NCBI RefSeq assembly: GCF_009389715.1
Contig: NW_024068482.1
Location: forward strand, 1-64,000
Source of the DNA: Phoenix dactylifera
Lineage: Eukaryota; Streptophyta; Magnoliopsida; Arecales; Arecaceae
Direction of reading: 5' to 3'
Length of the DNA stretch: 64,000 bases
Shown here: positions 17,605 through 30,000 of the stretch, piece by piece
How positions within the stretch are numbered: position 1 is the first letter of the stretch
Layout: each line of letters begins with the position of its first letter
The notes under the pieces: model-generated
What the model saw: the letters and a program-made list of their open reading frames with translations, nothing else
What the model was told of the DNA's origin: nothing
Databases searched by the model: none
Translations under genes and position numbers: made by a program

Positions 17605-20600
17605 ATGTTCTCGATCTACTCCTCCCCTCGGTTCTCTCTGCCTCTCGGGAGATGGAGGAGCGGGAGACTCCGAACGGCTCTCCAACCCGTTCCAAGGATC
17701 CACGTCGCTCCGCGGGCCATCCCATTCTCCATGAACGAAAACTCGGTTCCGGCACCCAAAAACCCTGTCTCTTTCTTATCCAAATCTTGCATAGATTTCC
17801 TTTTGTGTTTCAAGAACTCGGCATCTATGAGCTTCCTCTGCTGATGGTCCTTTATTTTTGGCAGCTCGATTACGATCCTTCGAGGGAGCTCCTAGGTCTC
17901 GATGTCGACCCGCAAGGAAAGTCTGCACTCCTTCCTTCCTTTCAATCTCTTATTCTTATAACTCCTCTAATGTCTTTGGTGTTATATGAAAATATTTAAA
18001 TGCTGTGTTCTTTATAATCTTGCTTATTTGAAACTTACGCTGTCCTGATTCTTTAACAGTCATCCAGTGCTCTTGTCACTAAATAATGCCAAATTTGTAG
18101 AGTTGGTGAGCGGAGAAAGGACTATTGAAAGTTCAACAACTCAGTTGTGAGGATCTGTAAAGGCATATATTAGTACCACATCAATTATGCATTGGCTATC
18201 CTTTTTGGGTGAGATCCTGGGCCATTACAAATGGTTTTAGAGCAAATCCAAACCATAGCCCATGTAGATTATGTGACATTGCAACATGAGCTAATTTGGG
18301 CTAATCATGAGCTGATTGTGCTGTTTGTGATTGGATTTATGGTACTTTTGATTGGATTTGAATAGATTTGGACTATTAGTCTGATAAGTACGCCAGGCTT
18401 AAATGGAGAGAGTATGTGAGAACTCGTGTTGGTGTGTTCTTAGTCCCATTGGGTATTTATATAGGCCAATAAATTTAAATAATATCTTTCGGCTAACCTT
18501 TTTGGGTGAGGACTTGGATCATTACATCAGTAATGATCTACTTTCTGGTGTTCTTTTATTAGAATTTTGCAATTGTCCTACAACTTGATGGCATGCAAGT
18601 TGGAGAATATTAGCATCTTAGATGGTAAACCAAATATATCCATTTTTTCCACTACTAGATATGTTGCGTCATTTTTTCAGAAAGCTAGAATATTCAAAAC
18701 TTGGCTCAAATTTACAAGGAGCTGAATTAGGATGTTAAAGAGTTTTCAGTGACCAGACTTTGCAAGGCATGAAATTTATAATATACTGGTTTTGTAAACT
18801 AATTTTTGTTTCCTAGTATGAGATACTTTATTGCTGATGATCATTAATTTGTTGTCAGGAATGCTAATCCTGATGCACCAAAATTAAGGTCTTGGTTTGG
18901 TCCAAATGGCCAATACATCAGGGAGCTACCTTGTCCAAGTTGCAGGGGCAGGGGTTATACACCCTGTGCTGAGTGTGGAATTGAGAGATCGAGATCTGAC
19001 TGTTCCCAGTGTAATGGGAAGGTATGTAATTTCTAGCACTTCTTTTAAGTATTATGACCAATATTATGTTGTAACATGTCAGTTTTTGCACATTTGTTCA
19101 CATAGTGCAGATTTGTATGAACGACCTGAATGCCTTAGACTAGCTTCTACCTGCTATGTATTGCTAGGAGTAATCCAATGAAGAACTATCGACATGGTTT
19201 ATTAAGCTAGGAAGGATTTCAAAAATTCCATGCTTAAGGAATAAAGATTTTGAGGGGAGAACAATTAACACTCTGATGGGCATAGATAAATGACACTTTA
19301 CAATTTAGGCGACCTATATAGGTGGATCTTATCTTTTATAGGATCCAATGACTATGCCTTGCCCAGAAAGCTGGTAATAGGCAGATGATTTCTGGTTTGA
19401 GTCTACGTTTATGCTTATAATTATTTCAAAGTCTCTTGCACAAGGATGGAGATTGCTAGTATGGAAGACTTAATATTGAATCTGATCAACTTTCTTATGT
19501 AGTGACAAGTGACTGTCTCCTTTCTAACCAACAGACAGATCTTCCTAGTGCCTTGGTATCTTAAACTAGGATAATATCTTGTTCTCGTACTGTTCTGTGT
19601 AATGTAGCATAAAGCTAGGTTATTGACATTTATTCTTTTGTTTGATATTTGCTGATCTTCGTATCTATGCATTCTTCGGTAATTAATTTTTTGATGATTA
19701 TATTGTAATAGCTGCATAATCCTTACAAAGCAAATAATACTAAATTACAAGTCGTACATACTAACCATACCATCGATGACCACAGGGTATTAGAACTTGT
19801 TGGCAGTGCTTGGGAGATTGTGTAATATGGGAAGAGTCAATTGATGAGCGACTATGGGAGAAAGCTCGATCTAGGTAAATCTGACATTACAAAAAGTTGT
19901 ATTTTCCACCTTGCAATGTGTATATCTATTTTTATCATCTTAATAAGCTTATGTTACTGATTCCATATATTTTTCCCTGCATAAATGTTACATCTGGTAC
20001 ATTTATGCTTACAAATTGCATTTGATATGAGTTTCCCAATTGTCATGAATCTGAAGCAGCATAATTTTATCCTACCAATCATGCTTTCTCAAGGCAACCA
20101 CATTTTTTTTAGATATTGGAATATTTGTCAGACCTAATCAATGACTTAAAAGCTGAACTTGTAAGACAAACTTAATTTTGGGTAGTTCAGTTATAATCTG
20201 TTTTGCTTCTATAGATCAGTTGATTTTTACATCAGCAGTTTGTACAATCAATTGACTATTTCATGAGCAAAACATTGGTTTTCTTCATATCTTGATAAAA
20301 GAAGAAGAGGTGTGTGACTTTCAAAAAGAGGATGAGTTGAAAACAAAGGATTTGTGAAGGTACTTTCAAAAAAAAGAATTTGTTGAATACTATGGTTTTA
20401 TGGATGGATCCCAATTTGTCCTCTATAGAAGGTTCCTTCATTGTGCTTATATCTGTCCAAGCTTTCCATGTAGGTTCATCCTAGCAACTTTTTTGCTACC
20501 ATGCTCTTCTATTGCCCAACATTTTTTAATACTTGACATTGTCCGTCTCATTATTTTCTTTTAATTCTTCCTTCCTTGAGTCTAATTACCATGTATTGAC

Positions 20601-23382
20601 TCAATACAAATGTATTTTATAGTGGTTAGTGAAGCAGAATTGCGCTTCATCCATTCCACTACCAACTGTATTGGTTAGGTACTTATTCCACTCTAAGTCA
20701 TTTTAGACTGCATCCAAGACCGAATGCATGTCTTCCGGTACAAAAAGAATACCTACATATGAGCTGTAAGAGATGAAAGAGAAACACTCTTATGGAATTT
20801 ATTTTGCTTTTATGTCATATTTTTGCATATATTAATGAACAATGCAACCAACTGTGTTTGATTCTAACTTCTGAGGGCTGTTAGCATGCTTATCTCCCAT
20901 TTAGATTATGTTTGCAGCTCTCCTCTAAAGGTGAAGGAAGATGATGAAGTTGACAATCTGGATATAAAGGTTGATGTTTCAAGAAAATCAAAACGTGTAT
21001 ACCAGTCACCATCTCCTGAAGTTAGCTTAAAGATCAGCAGATCACTGAGAGTCAGTTTCTCTTTCTTCTGTTTACTAAATAATCATATTCCAGCCCCCTT
21101 GAAACTTTAGAAATTAGTTCCCATCTTTCATTAGTTATACTACTTGCTTTCCGTGCATTCCTGTATCTTCTTATGAAGAGGAGAAAAAGACAAAGCCTCT
21201 TGAACGCATGATTATATTCTTTTTTGGCCAGAAGCTTGCAACTTTATGTGAAAAAATGATGAAACCTGTACACCTGGACACTTTAAAGTGGTAATTGGTC
21301 TGATCATCAAGTTTATGTTTTATTTAATCATGCAAGAGTGTTATATATATTTTCATGTCATGAGGTATTATATGCTTGATGATGTTTGAGAAGCAGTAAA
21401 AATTTCATGAACATCAAAATAGGAAGCAAACAACAGGAACTTTCATGTTCTCACCAAGAAAGGAGAACTCAAAGTTAGCTGAACCGTTGTTTGGCCATAA
21501 TACTCTATGTTGTACTATCCGCTGTGGTTCTGTTCTCTGTCCTAGCTATCCGAGATTCCCAGTGCATTCTGTGTTCACATTAGTCTGCTCATATTTAAAC
21601 ATATGAATGCATGTTTTACAGTAGTTTGCATGTGGCAGTCAAATCAATTATATCAGTTTGCACCTGACTCCCGTCATGCACCATCTCTCTCACCACTCCG
21701 AAATACACATATACATGAGCTATATAGGTGTAGATTACTGTAAAAAGATTATTTTAGGTGTTTCATGGTATTTTGAATTTTTTTTAAAAAAAAATGTAGT
21801 TGCAAGTTCTAAGTGTTACTTAACAACAGCTTATTTTGGCAGGCTAATTAGACCTATTGCTTACTGTTATTTAAATGCAGAGTCTCAATGCCAGAACGGG
21901 ATTGTTTAGTAAGCGTATGAAGATTATACACAGAGATCCTATGCTACATGCTCAGAGAGTAGCTGCAATCAAGGTAACAACCGTTGCTATTTTTAAAACT
22001 CGAGTCTGTTATATTGACATGGCAGAGGCTGGCACTGATTACCCATATATTTTGAACAATTCATAGATATTAATTCGTACGTACATTTTAATTCTTTTAT
22101 AAAGAAAGCAAAAGGGACTGCTGAAGCAAGGTTTCAGGCTTCTGAAGCTATGAAAGCTTTTTTTCGTGATCCAGAGAATCGCATTAAGAGAAGCATAGCC
22201 ATGAAAGGTCAGTTGACTCACTTTTGCTAAAAAAAGGGATTGCATACTAGGGACAAGCTTTTGGTCCACAGTTGTGGTGACCAAACATAGGATTAAGCAA
22301 CAAAATGTGTTGCAATATTATCTGATTCTTTAGAGTTGAGTTCATTTACCCAGTACTAACTAGATTATCTTCTCGATTTACATGATATTTGATGCACAGT
22401 GTTGGTGGCAATGGGCCATTTTTGGTTTGAGTTGCATCAGATTTCTATATCGAGTAGCCTCAAACTGATCCATCGGTGGGTTGGTTTTGGTTGGCACCTT
22501 GGTTGACATACACTCGATATAAACATACTAAACAGCAACAGCAGCTCACGCCACAAGAGTCACTCTTTTGCAACCATCACCAAGAATTGCATGAGAGCTA
22601 TGGAGGAGCAATGGCAAGTGTGTTCCATCCATAAGGGTTGTTTTTAGGTTTAAGAATAGAAAGGGAGATGTGCTTGAGTATATTACGAAGTGATAGGGTG
22701 GAAGTGGAAGGGAAACAGGGAGTAGAGGTGGAATGTGGTCCAGAGGGCATGATTTATGGTTTTGCATGTTGGCTCCAAAAGTGCCATTGCAAAGTTTTTA
22801 GACGACATCCATATTGCCAAGTAAGAGTAACTTTATGAAGAATATAGTTGGATCAAATCCTGTGTGCTGTGGGAGTCTGTGGAAGATATCTTCAACTATG
22901 ATTAGATAGTTCTCACTTCATGCCTGTCTACTATGATTAGATAGTTATTCTGCTGTATGAATTTAACATTTTGTAGTAAAGATGCTTTCCTCCGCTTTAC
23001 AGGAGTGAAATTTTATTGCCGCAACTGTGGGGAGGAAGGACACAGAGGACATTACTGTCCAACACTCAGGCAAAACTCAGGTAAGTTGCAGTTCCGATGT
23101 CGCTTATGTGGGGAAAAGGGACACAACCGTCGGACGTGTGGAAAATCCAAACTAGCAAGAGAACCAAAGAGTAGAAACCAGAGAATCTCCCGTCGGTGCA
23201 CATTATGTGGCCAACACGGCCATAATCGTGGAACATGTCCTAAATCGACCGAAACAGAAGCAGCCGTTTCAAACACCCAAGAAGGCACACAGGTTTCTTC
23301 TAGTAAAAGAACATATATTTGTAGTTTCTGTTTAGAAAGGGGGCATAATAAAAGAACATGTCCTACGAGAGATTCTATTTGA
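17605..23382 (+). CDS. DnaJ-type cysteine-rich domain protein with four CCHC zinc knuckles, probably organelle-targeted
   Basis: 385 codons in eight exons: 17605-17745, 17865-17920, 18859-19021, 19786-19874, 20918-21050, 21881-21973, 22105-22207, 23003-23382. Phases agree. The exon 1 and 2 donors (GTTCCG, GTCTGC) are weak, so the N-terminus is the least sure part. The N-terminus (MFSIYSSPRFSLPLGRWRSG) is Ser/Arg-rich like a targeting peptide. Residues 91-132 form a DnaJ cysteine-rich zinc domain without a J domain: CPSCRGRG, CAEC, CSQCNGKG, TCWQC. A basic helical part follows (SLNARTGLFSKRMKIIHRDP, RDPENRIKRSIAMKG) that resembles NUMOD3 DNA-contact motifs. Residues 265-278, 292-305, 325-338 and 366-379 are perfect C-x2-C-x4-H-x4-C knuckles. 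I recognise this as a conserved plant protein family ('chaperone protein DnaJ-like') but cannot assign a symbol or tested function. It shares a promoter region with ClpR1. Confidence 0.8.
18146..18526 (+). mobile_element. TRIM element, copy 2, in intron 2 of the DnaJ-like gene
   Basis: Direct repeats at 18146-18229 (84 bp, internally deleted) and 18415-18526 (112 bp) begin TGTGAG and end ATTACA. After the first comes ATGGTTTTAGAGC, a mutated form of the tRNA-Met primer site at 9402. The perfect 5-bp target duplication TCAGT lies at 18141-18145 and 18527-18531. The internal part (ATTTGAATAGATTTG...) matches copy 1. It is clearly older than the pol-less Gypsy, judging by its divergence. Confidence 0.85.
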
Positions 23383-23463
23383 GACATGATTATTTGTAAT
23401 TTTGCAGTTTGAAATGACTTTTGGCATGCCATGGTCTGCTCACCATGAAAAAGCTTTGAGATA

Positions 23464-23497
<34 letters not shown>

Positions 23498-24017
23498 GAG
23501 AGAGAGAGAGGAATTTTCCCATTGATTTTCAGTATTCATCCTATTTAATAGTCCTTACAATTTTTTTCTAACTTTTATTTCTGTAAGCTCCATTCTAGTG
23601 AGCCATTGTACAGTGCTTGAGGAAAGACTTGGTAGTTATACAAATGATGGATGCAAAATATTTTCCCCTCACTGAAAAAGTTATTTCAACATCAGTTGTG
23701 TACAAAAATTGACTTGTAGGAGCAAGCAATTCAGCATTTGCTGTGAAATCAATTTTTTTTGCTTAAATTGTTATGGTATCATCTATGTTAACCCATGAGC
23801 TGGGCAAATGAGTACATAGAGTAAGCAAAGTGATTTCACTGAGATATTGCCACAACACTTAAAAACAAATTCTCCTTGCTAGATATTATCTCTTGAACCA
23901 GTTCAACAAGATGATCAAATATCATTAAACTAATTGGGAAAAAAATTATTGCTTCTTCAAATACTCTCTATCTTCTCAGGTTTCCAACACCTACAATTAT
24001 CAGCAAGCCGCATACAA
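23383..24017. other. Convergent 3' region between DnaJ-like gene and methionine synthase
   Basis: 635 bp between two stop codons facing each other, presumably both 3' UTRs and poly(A) sites. It holds a compound microsatellite (23465-23511). Confidence 0.6.
23465..23511. repeat. Compound microsatellite (TG)n(TA)n(GA)n
   Basis: Runs of TG, then TA, then GA dinucleotides, directly readable; a likely polymorphic marker in the 3' UTR of the DnaJ-like gene. Confidence 0.95.
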
Positions 24018-27000
24018 TCACTCGGCACTGGCCAGCTGAGTTCTGAGCAATTTTGCAGCAGCCACCATGTTGGTCAGAGCTGGTATAACCTCCGAGTACT
24101 TCCTGGTCTTAAGACCACAATCTGGATTAACCCAGAGTGCATTCTTCTCCAGGACGGCCAACATCTTGTTGATGCGGTTGCCTATGTCTTCGGCAGATGG
24201 GATCCGCGGGGAATGGATGTCATAAACCCCAGGACCAATCCCTGCATGGTATCTCACCCCTTCCCTAAAGACTGAAAGGAGTTTATCAGCAGATCTTGAG
24301 TTCTCAATTGTGACCACATCGGCGTCCATGTCAATGATTGAGTGAATTATGTTGTTGAAGTTGGAATAGCACATATGTGTATGGATCTGCAGACCATAAA
24401 GACAAGTAGTTCGATAAATAATATCATAAACCACCCTTATAAATAATAAAATAGCACATATGTGTATGGATCTGCACGCCATAAAGACAAGTATTTCAAT
24501 AAATAATATCATAAACCATCCTTTAAATAAACAAGATTAAAAGTATGATGACTTCTTTATGGTAATATATATGGAGACATTCTAAAAAAAAAATTTAAAT
24601 ATCACACATTATTTTATTTAACTTGAATTTGTGGAAAGGATACCATAAAGGTGTTGAGAGCATTGGAATCAGATTTCAACCCTAACAACATAATTAAAAT
24701 GACGTAGAGTATCCTGATGCACCCTGGCAAATTAAGACGTAAACTTGGGAATACACGAGGGGAGCGTATCTGTAAATTTGGAAATGGATATAAATCAAGT
24801 AGATATCGTGAGAATAAATGAAAGAATAGAATAAATCATCAAGCATTGCAGCAATGGCTGTTGTAGGCAGCATATAAAAGAAATAGTTTGTGAAGCCTGT
24901 AGACAACTTAAATTTTTCCCTTTTGGGGCAAGATTATGTGTCAATAAGATGTAGATAAACTGCTTGTGGGTTCACGACCATACCTGAGTTGTATCCTGCA
25001 CACCACAGCTTGTTATTCTGAAGGCATGCACAGCCCACTCAAGATAGAAGGCTTGCTCTGATTTGCATAGAGGTAGACCCTCTCGAAGAGCAGCTTCATC
25101 AATCTGGATCACCTGTTCATACATCACAGATTTTAATAAGTTCATATAAATTCTTTTAACCTTTCCAGATTCAAATGTTTACCTGATTTCCTGAGCTGAA
25201 ATGTTAAAGAACTTTCTAAGTGAGAACATAATAGAACTAATAGACAAACACTATGCAGTGAGGATAATAAATAAAGCATTACTAATTCAAAAAACCAGTC
25301 GTAACATATAAATTAAAGATAAGCCTGCAGATAAAACGAGAAGATACAGAACAAAACAAAAACTGACCTAAAAACTACAACTTTCAAAGGAAAAAGCAGA
25401 GGGCCAGGTTGAGCAGATGCCTATAAAAGAGCAACCTCATCATGCCAATAACTATGCTTCTACAGGCTCATTAAAAGATATTCAGGCAATACAAATCATG
25501 TAATGCACGATAGGTGATTTCTTCTGGGAACTTATGGCTAAAATGCTTTGAGTTAATACATACTTTTGTTTTTGACATAATAAAGTTCATACAGCTGAAA
25601 TCTCTCTTCTAGTGATTTCCTTATTAAGTTTATATGAATTACATAATTCATGCATTTAATCATGACATAATGTTCGATGTTTTCATGATTCAATCTGCAA
25701 ATGCCCTTCCAGGAAAAAAAAAGAATTACAAAGACGAGCACTATGTTTTTGGTGAAATTTTAATTAATTATATCCTAGATTTTCTCAAAATTGCAGCTTT
25801 AGATTACCTGGGAATTATTTGCAACCAAAATTTCATATGTAAATTTAGAAACTAGAAAGATAACCATGGAACTTTTAAATCCCTGATTATACTTTAGAGG
25901 AAATATATTTCCTACGTAACCAACAATGTGTTATATGAAAATCCCTCTCCCAACTTGACATCAAACCTGAGTAATAACATTATACTCACTGGAATACCGG
26001 CTGCTTCCAAATCTTCAACTTCATTTTTTATTGCCAAGGCAATCTGATAGCATGTCTCAAACCTGATGGAAACTATGAGATTCATTGGTCAAAAGGAAAA
26101 AAATGATGGAGAAACTCAGAACAAGAGGAATTTCCAAAAGGAACTAACCTCGGTTGATCATTCCTAACAAAGGACCAGCTGAGTATTGTGACCGGCCCAG
26201 TTAACATTCCTTTGATTGGACGAGTGGTCATGCTCTGTGCAGCTGTAGACCAAAAAACAGTCATAGGTTTGGGCCGGCTTACATCTCCGTAGATGATTGG
26301 TGGTTTGACACAGCGTGAACCATATGATTGAACCCAGCCATTGACAGTGAAGGCAAATCCCTTCAGCTGTTCCCCGAAGTACTCCACCATGTCATTTCGC
26401 TGGAAGTTATGAATGGAAATAATATGGGTGGTCAATCTGTGATTGAATTTTAGAAACAAAAGAAAAATAAATCAAAAAAAAAAGATGAGAATGCAATCTT
26501 TTGTAATTTATGAAACACGCATACCTCAGGTTCTCCATGAACAAGAACATCTATATCAAGTTCTTCTTGCAACCGAACAACCTTACTGATTTCTTCTTTG
26601 ATGGCCTTGACATACTCTGCCTCAGATATCCTGCCAATATACGCAGATTGCAGGGTCATAAAAATCAATAAGTAATAGACCATCATTAATATGGTTCACA
26701 AACTTGTAAGAAGTGATAGATGATCCTCTTGAGGGTGCAGATAGCAAATTTTGCTAGAGGGAACATTTTGCAATTAGGATTTTCTGACCACAAAAATGGA
26801 GTCCAGTGAACATAGGCCTTCAGACATCAAGACTAGAGAAAGCGAAGAGTGTAAAATAGTGTCAGGATGAGGGTTCTTGTTAACCAATTACATACCCTAT
26901 AACACCTACTTTTTCAACATGCCAAGATTATAGATATTCATTTAGTAAAGCACAATAAAACTAGAACTACATTGCATATGACTGATATCCTTACTTGCTC

Positions 27001-30000
27001 TCTTTGTATTCCCGGCGAATTCTCCTGAGGTACCTAGTTTGTGGAAAGGATCCAATAGTAGTTGTTGGAAGAATAGGAAGGTTCAGTTTCTTCTGCTGTG
27101 CATCAAGCCTGGAGGTCACTGGGGTGGCACGTCGGTGGTCAGAACCCCTCAAAGCAGATGCCTAAGATGTACAAGATTACAACAACAAAACTAGAGCACA
27201 ATAATATAAAAGAAAGAAGAAAAGGAAAAAGATTTTTCCAGTACTTACTGCTTCCTGAACAGCCTTATCATTGACTCTAGGAGATGACTTCCTAGATGCT
27301 TGTGCAGCAGCATTTGCAGAAAAGAATGCCTGTAAACAAATACGTCAAATGAATCATGAACAAGGACTATTAGTAACAGAAGAAGGCAGAGAAGATAAAT
27401 CCACCTCATTCTTTTCACCCCTCAATGCTTTTGCTAACTCATTTACTTCAACTATTTTCTGTGCAGCAAAGGCTAGCCAAGACTTGATTTCACCGTCCAG
27501 CTTTGTTTCATTAACCAAGTCAACAGGAGTGTGCAGAAGCGAACAGGAAGTAGAAACAACAAGTTTGTCTGCAAGCAAGAAGAAAGATGATCATCTCGAT
27601 AACAAGAATGATCCCATCTTGAAAAAAACTAATGAGGAAATTATACTCAAAATGATTGATAGCATCAGAGTTACATTAGCTCTTCAGCTAATTCTTGCAG
27701 AAACAAGTCTTTTGGCATGAAAACAAAATTATATTCCCATTCAGATATAGAGGCAATCTTACTAGACCTTGAAATACAATTAAAAAGATATAAAACTATA
27801 TAGAAGATTATTTTCCATATAAACAAGGAAGAAATAACCTTTGCCAACAATGCCCTCAAGGGTCTTCAGGGTTCTCAGAGATGCTGACAGATCATTAGCC
27901 CAAATATTGCGGCCATCAACAACTCCGGCAAAGAGATACTTATCAGAAGGAAAGCTCAGATCCTGGATCAGTTCAAGAGTCTTCTCTCCATGCACCAGAT
28001 CGAACCCAATAGCTGAGACTCCCCTCAATCCTGTGACAACCCTACAAGCAGTTCAATATAGCAGGTCAAATAATGGTAGGCCAAAGCACTAAGTGAAACA
28101 CATTTGTGGGGCTGAAGATTTTTTTTTTTAAAAAAGGACCCTGGATGTGGGGCTGAAAACAGATTGAATACGAATCAAATATTGGTATATCCATATTTTT
28201 TTAGAGAATATGGATATTAAACTGATACCAAAATTAGTATTCATATTTGTTTTAAATAGATATAGATACAAGTCAAGATATTAGTTATACTCATATTTTT
28301 AATATCTGAATATGGATATAAGTCAGATATTATTCAGATATAAATCAGATTTTAAGTAGAACTAAATAATAGAAACTAACATAAGTGGCACAATTATAAA
28401 AGACGGGAACAAAATCCATTATCAAGATTACATATGATGCACAATAACTAGGCAATGGTCTCAGAAGAGTTAATTTGCACGGATACAAATTTGACCAAGT
28501 CTCTGGATCACTAATCCAACCATATGTATATTAAAATATATTAAAAAATAAAAATTATTTAAATAGTAGATAATATAAAAAATATTAAAGATTTTCTACA
28601 TTAAATACCAGTTTTCCTCTTTAATTGCAACATAAATAAAAAAATCATGAATTATCTATATTTTAAAGAACTTATAAGAAAAAATATATACAAATATAGG
28701 AATATGTTGAAGTTGTTGATATTTTTAGATATCTGAAATAAAAGGTTTTGAAAATATCATAAAGAATAAAATGAAGTTATTCATTTTTCATTTTTATCAA
28801 AAGGAAAAGGATTGAAATTTTCATGAAAAGAATTAGTTATTGAAATATGAAATATCAAGTGAATAAGTTTTGGATAAGTATAATAAACCATGATTATATA
28901 ACAAAACCGAATGTTGTCCTGGTAGCTGAGTGGCAACTATTTAGTTGAGATGTCACGAGCGGGTGGTATGTAAATGTTTTTTCCCTGATATAGGTGGTTT
29001 TTAGATTTTTTTTACTGGATATCCAGATCCAATATCAAGCAAATTCATAATCATGCATCATGACCCAATTGGATACAAGTATTTCTATTTGAATCCAATC
29101 CCAATCGAATACAGAAAAAGATACAGTTGGATAATACTGACCTATTTTCAGCCCTAATGAAAGATGTATGACACATTAACTTCTCTATGGGATTTGTCCC
29201 ATAAAACAGTCTACCATGTGGATTTTAGACTTTTCTACCGGATATCCAGACCTGGATCCTATCCAGCAAAATATATAAGCATGTATTGGGATCCATATCC
29301 AGATTTGATATCCAACAAAATCCATAAGCATGTATCGGAATCTGTATCAGGATCCAATCAGATATAAAGATTTCTATCCGAATACAATCCGAAATGGATA
29401 TGGAAATGGATATGGTAGGATAATATCTGACCCATTTTCAGTCCTACCTGTATGCATCAGCAGGGACATCAGCAAAGTAGGTTTCAACAAGAACATTCAA
29501 ACCATGTAGTGACTCTTCAAGCTGCGTGTAAGCATCTGTAAATGCTTTAAGCTGATCAGAGTCTAAATCCAGCACAAGCGTCGGCTCATCAAGCTGCACC
29601 CAGGTAGCCCCAGCAGCTTTCAACTCTGATACAACTTCCCTTTCCAAGACATAGAAAAAAGAAGATAAAAAATTTAGACAAGCACTGGAGCTAATAAAAA
29701 TTAGCAACAAATACCTGCACAAGAACCTACTTGTAAACTGGAATAATTTTCTGGAGCAATGAAAGAAGGGAAAATGGTTTCTCAATGCCCTCTGCTAGCT
29801 TTGACAGTAGCAAGTAGGAAACTGGACCAACGAGTACCGGGATAGTCTCAATACCAAGCTGTATAGTGAGAACAGAACATCAGCAACATCTACTGCACAA
29901 GGGTTGGATAGACAGATAAGCAGTAGATTTAAAGGCCTAATAAATAGAGAAAGTTCTGGTCTCATATTCAGTACCTCTTTGGCCTCTTTGTATTCATTAA

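Noticed and set aside
23934-24275. 113-codon plus-strand ORF
   Set aside because: It is the antisense shadow of the last methionine synthase exon.
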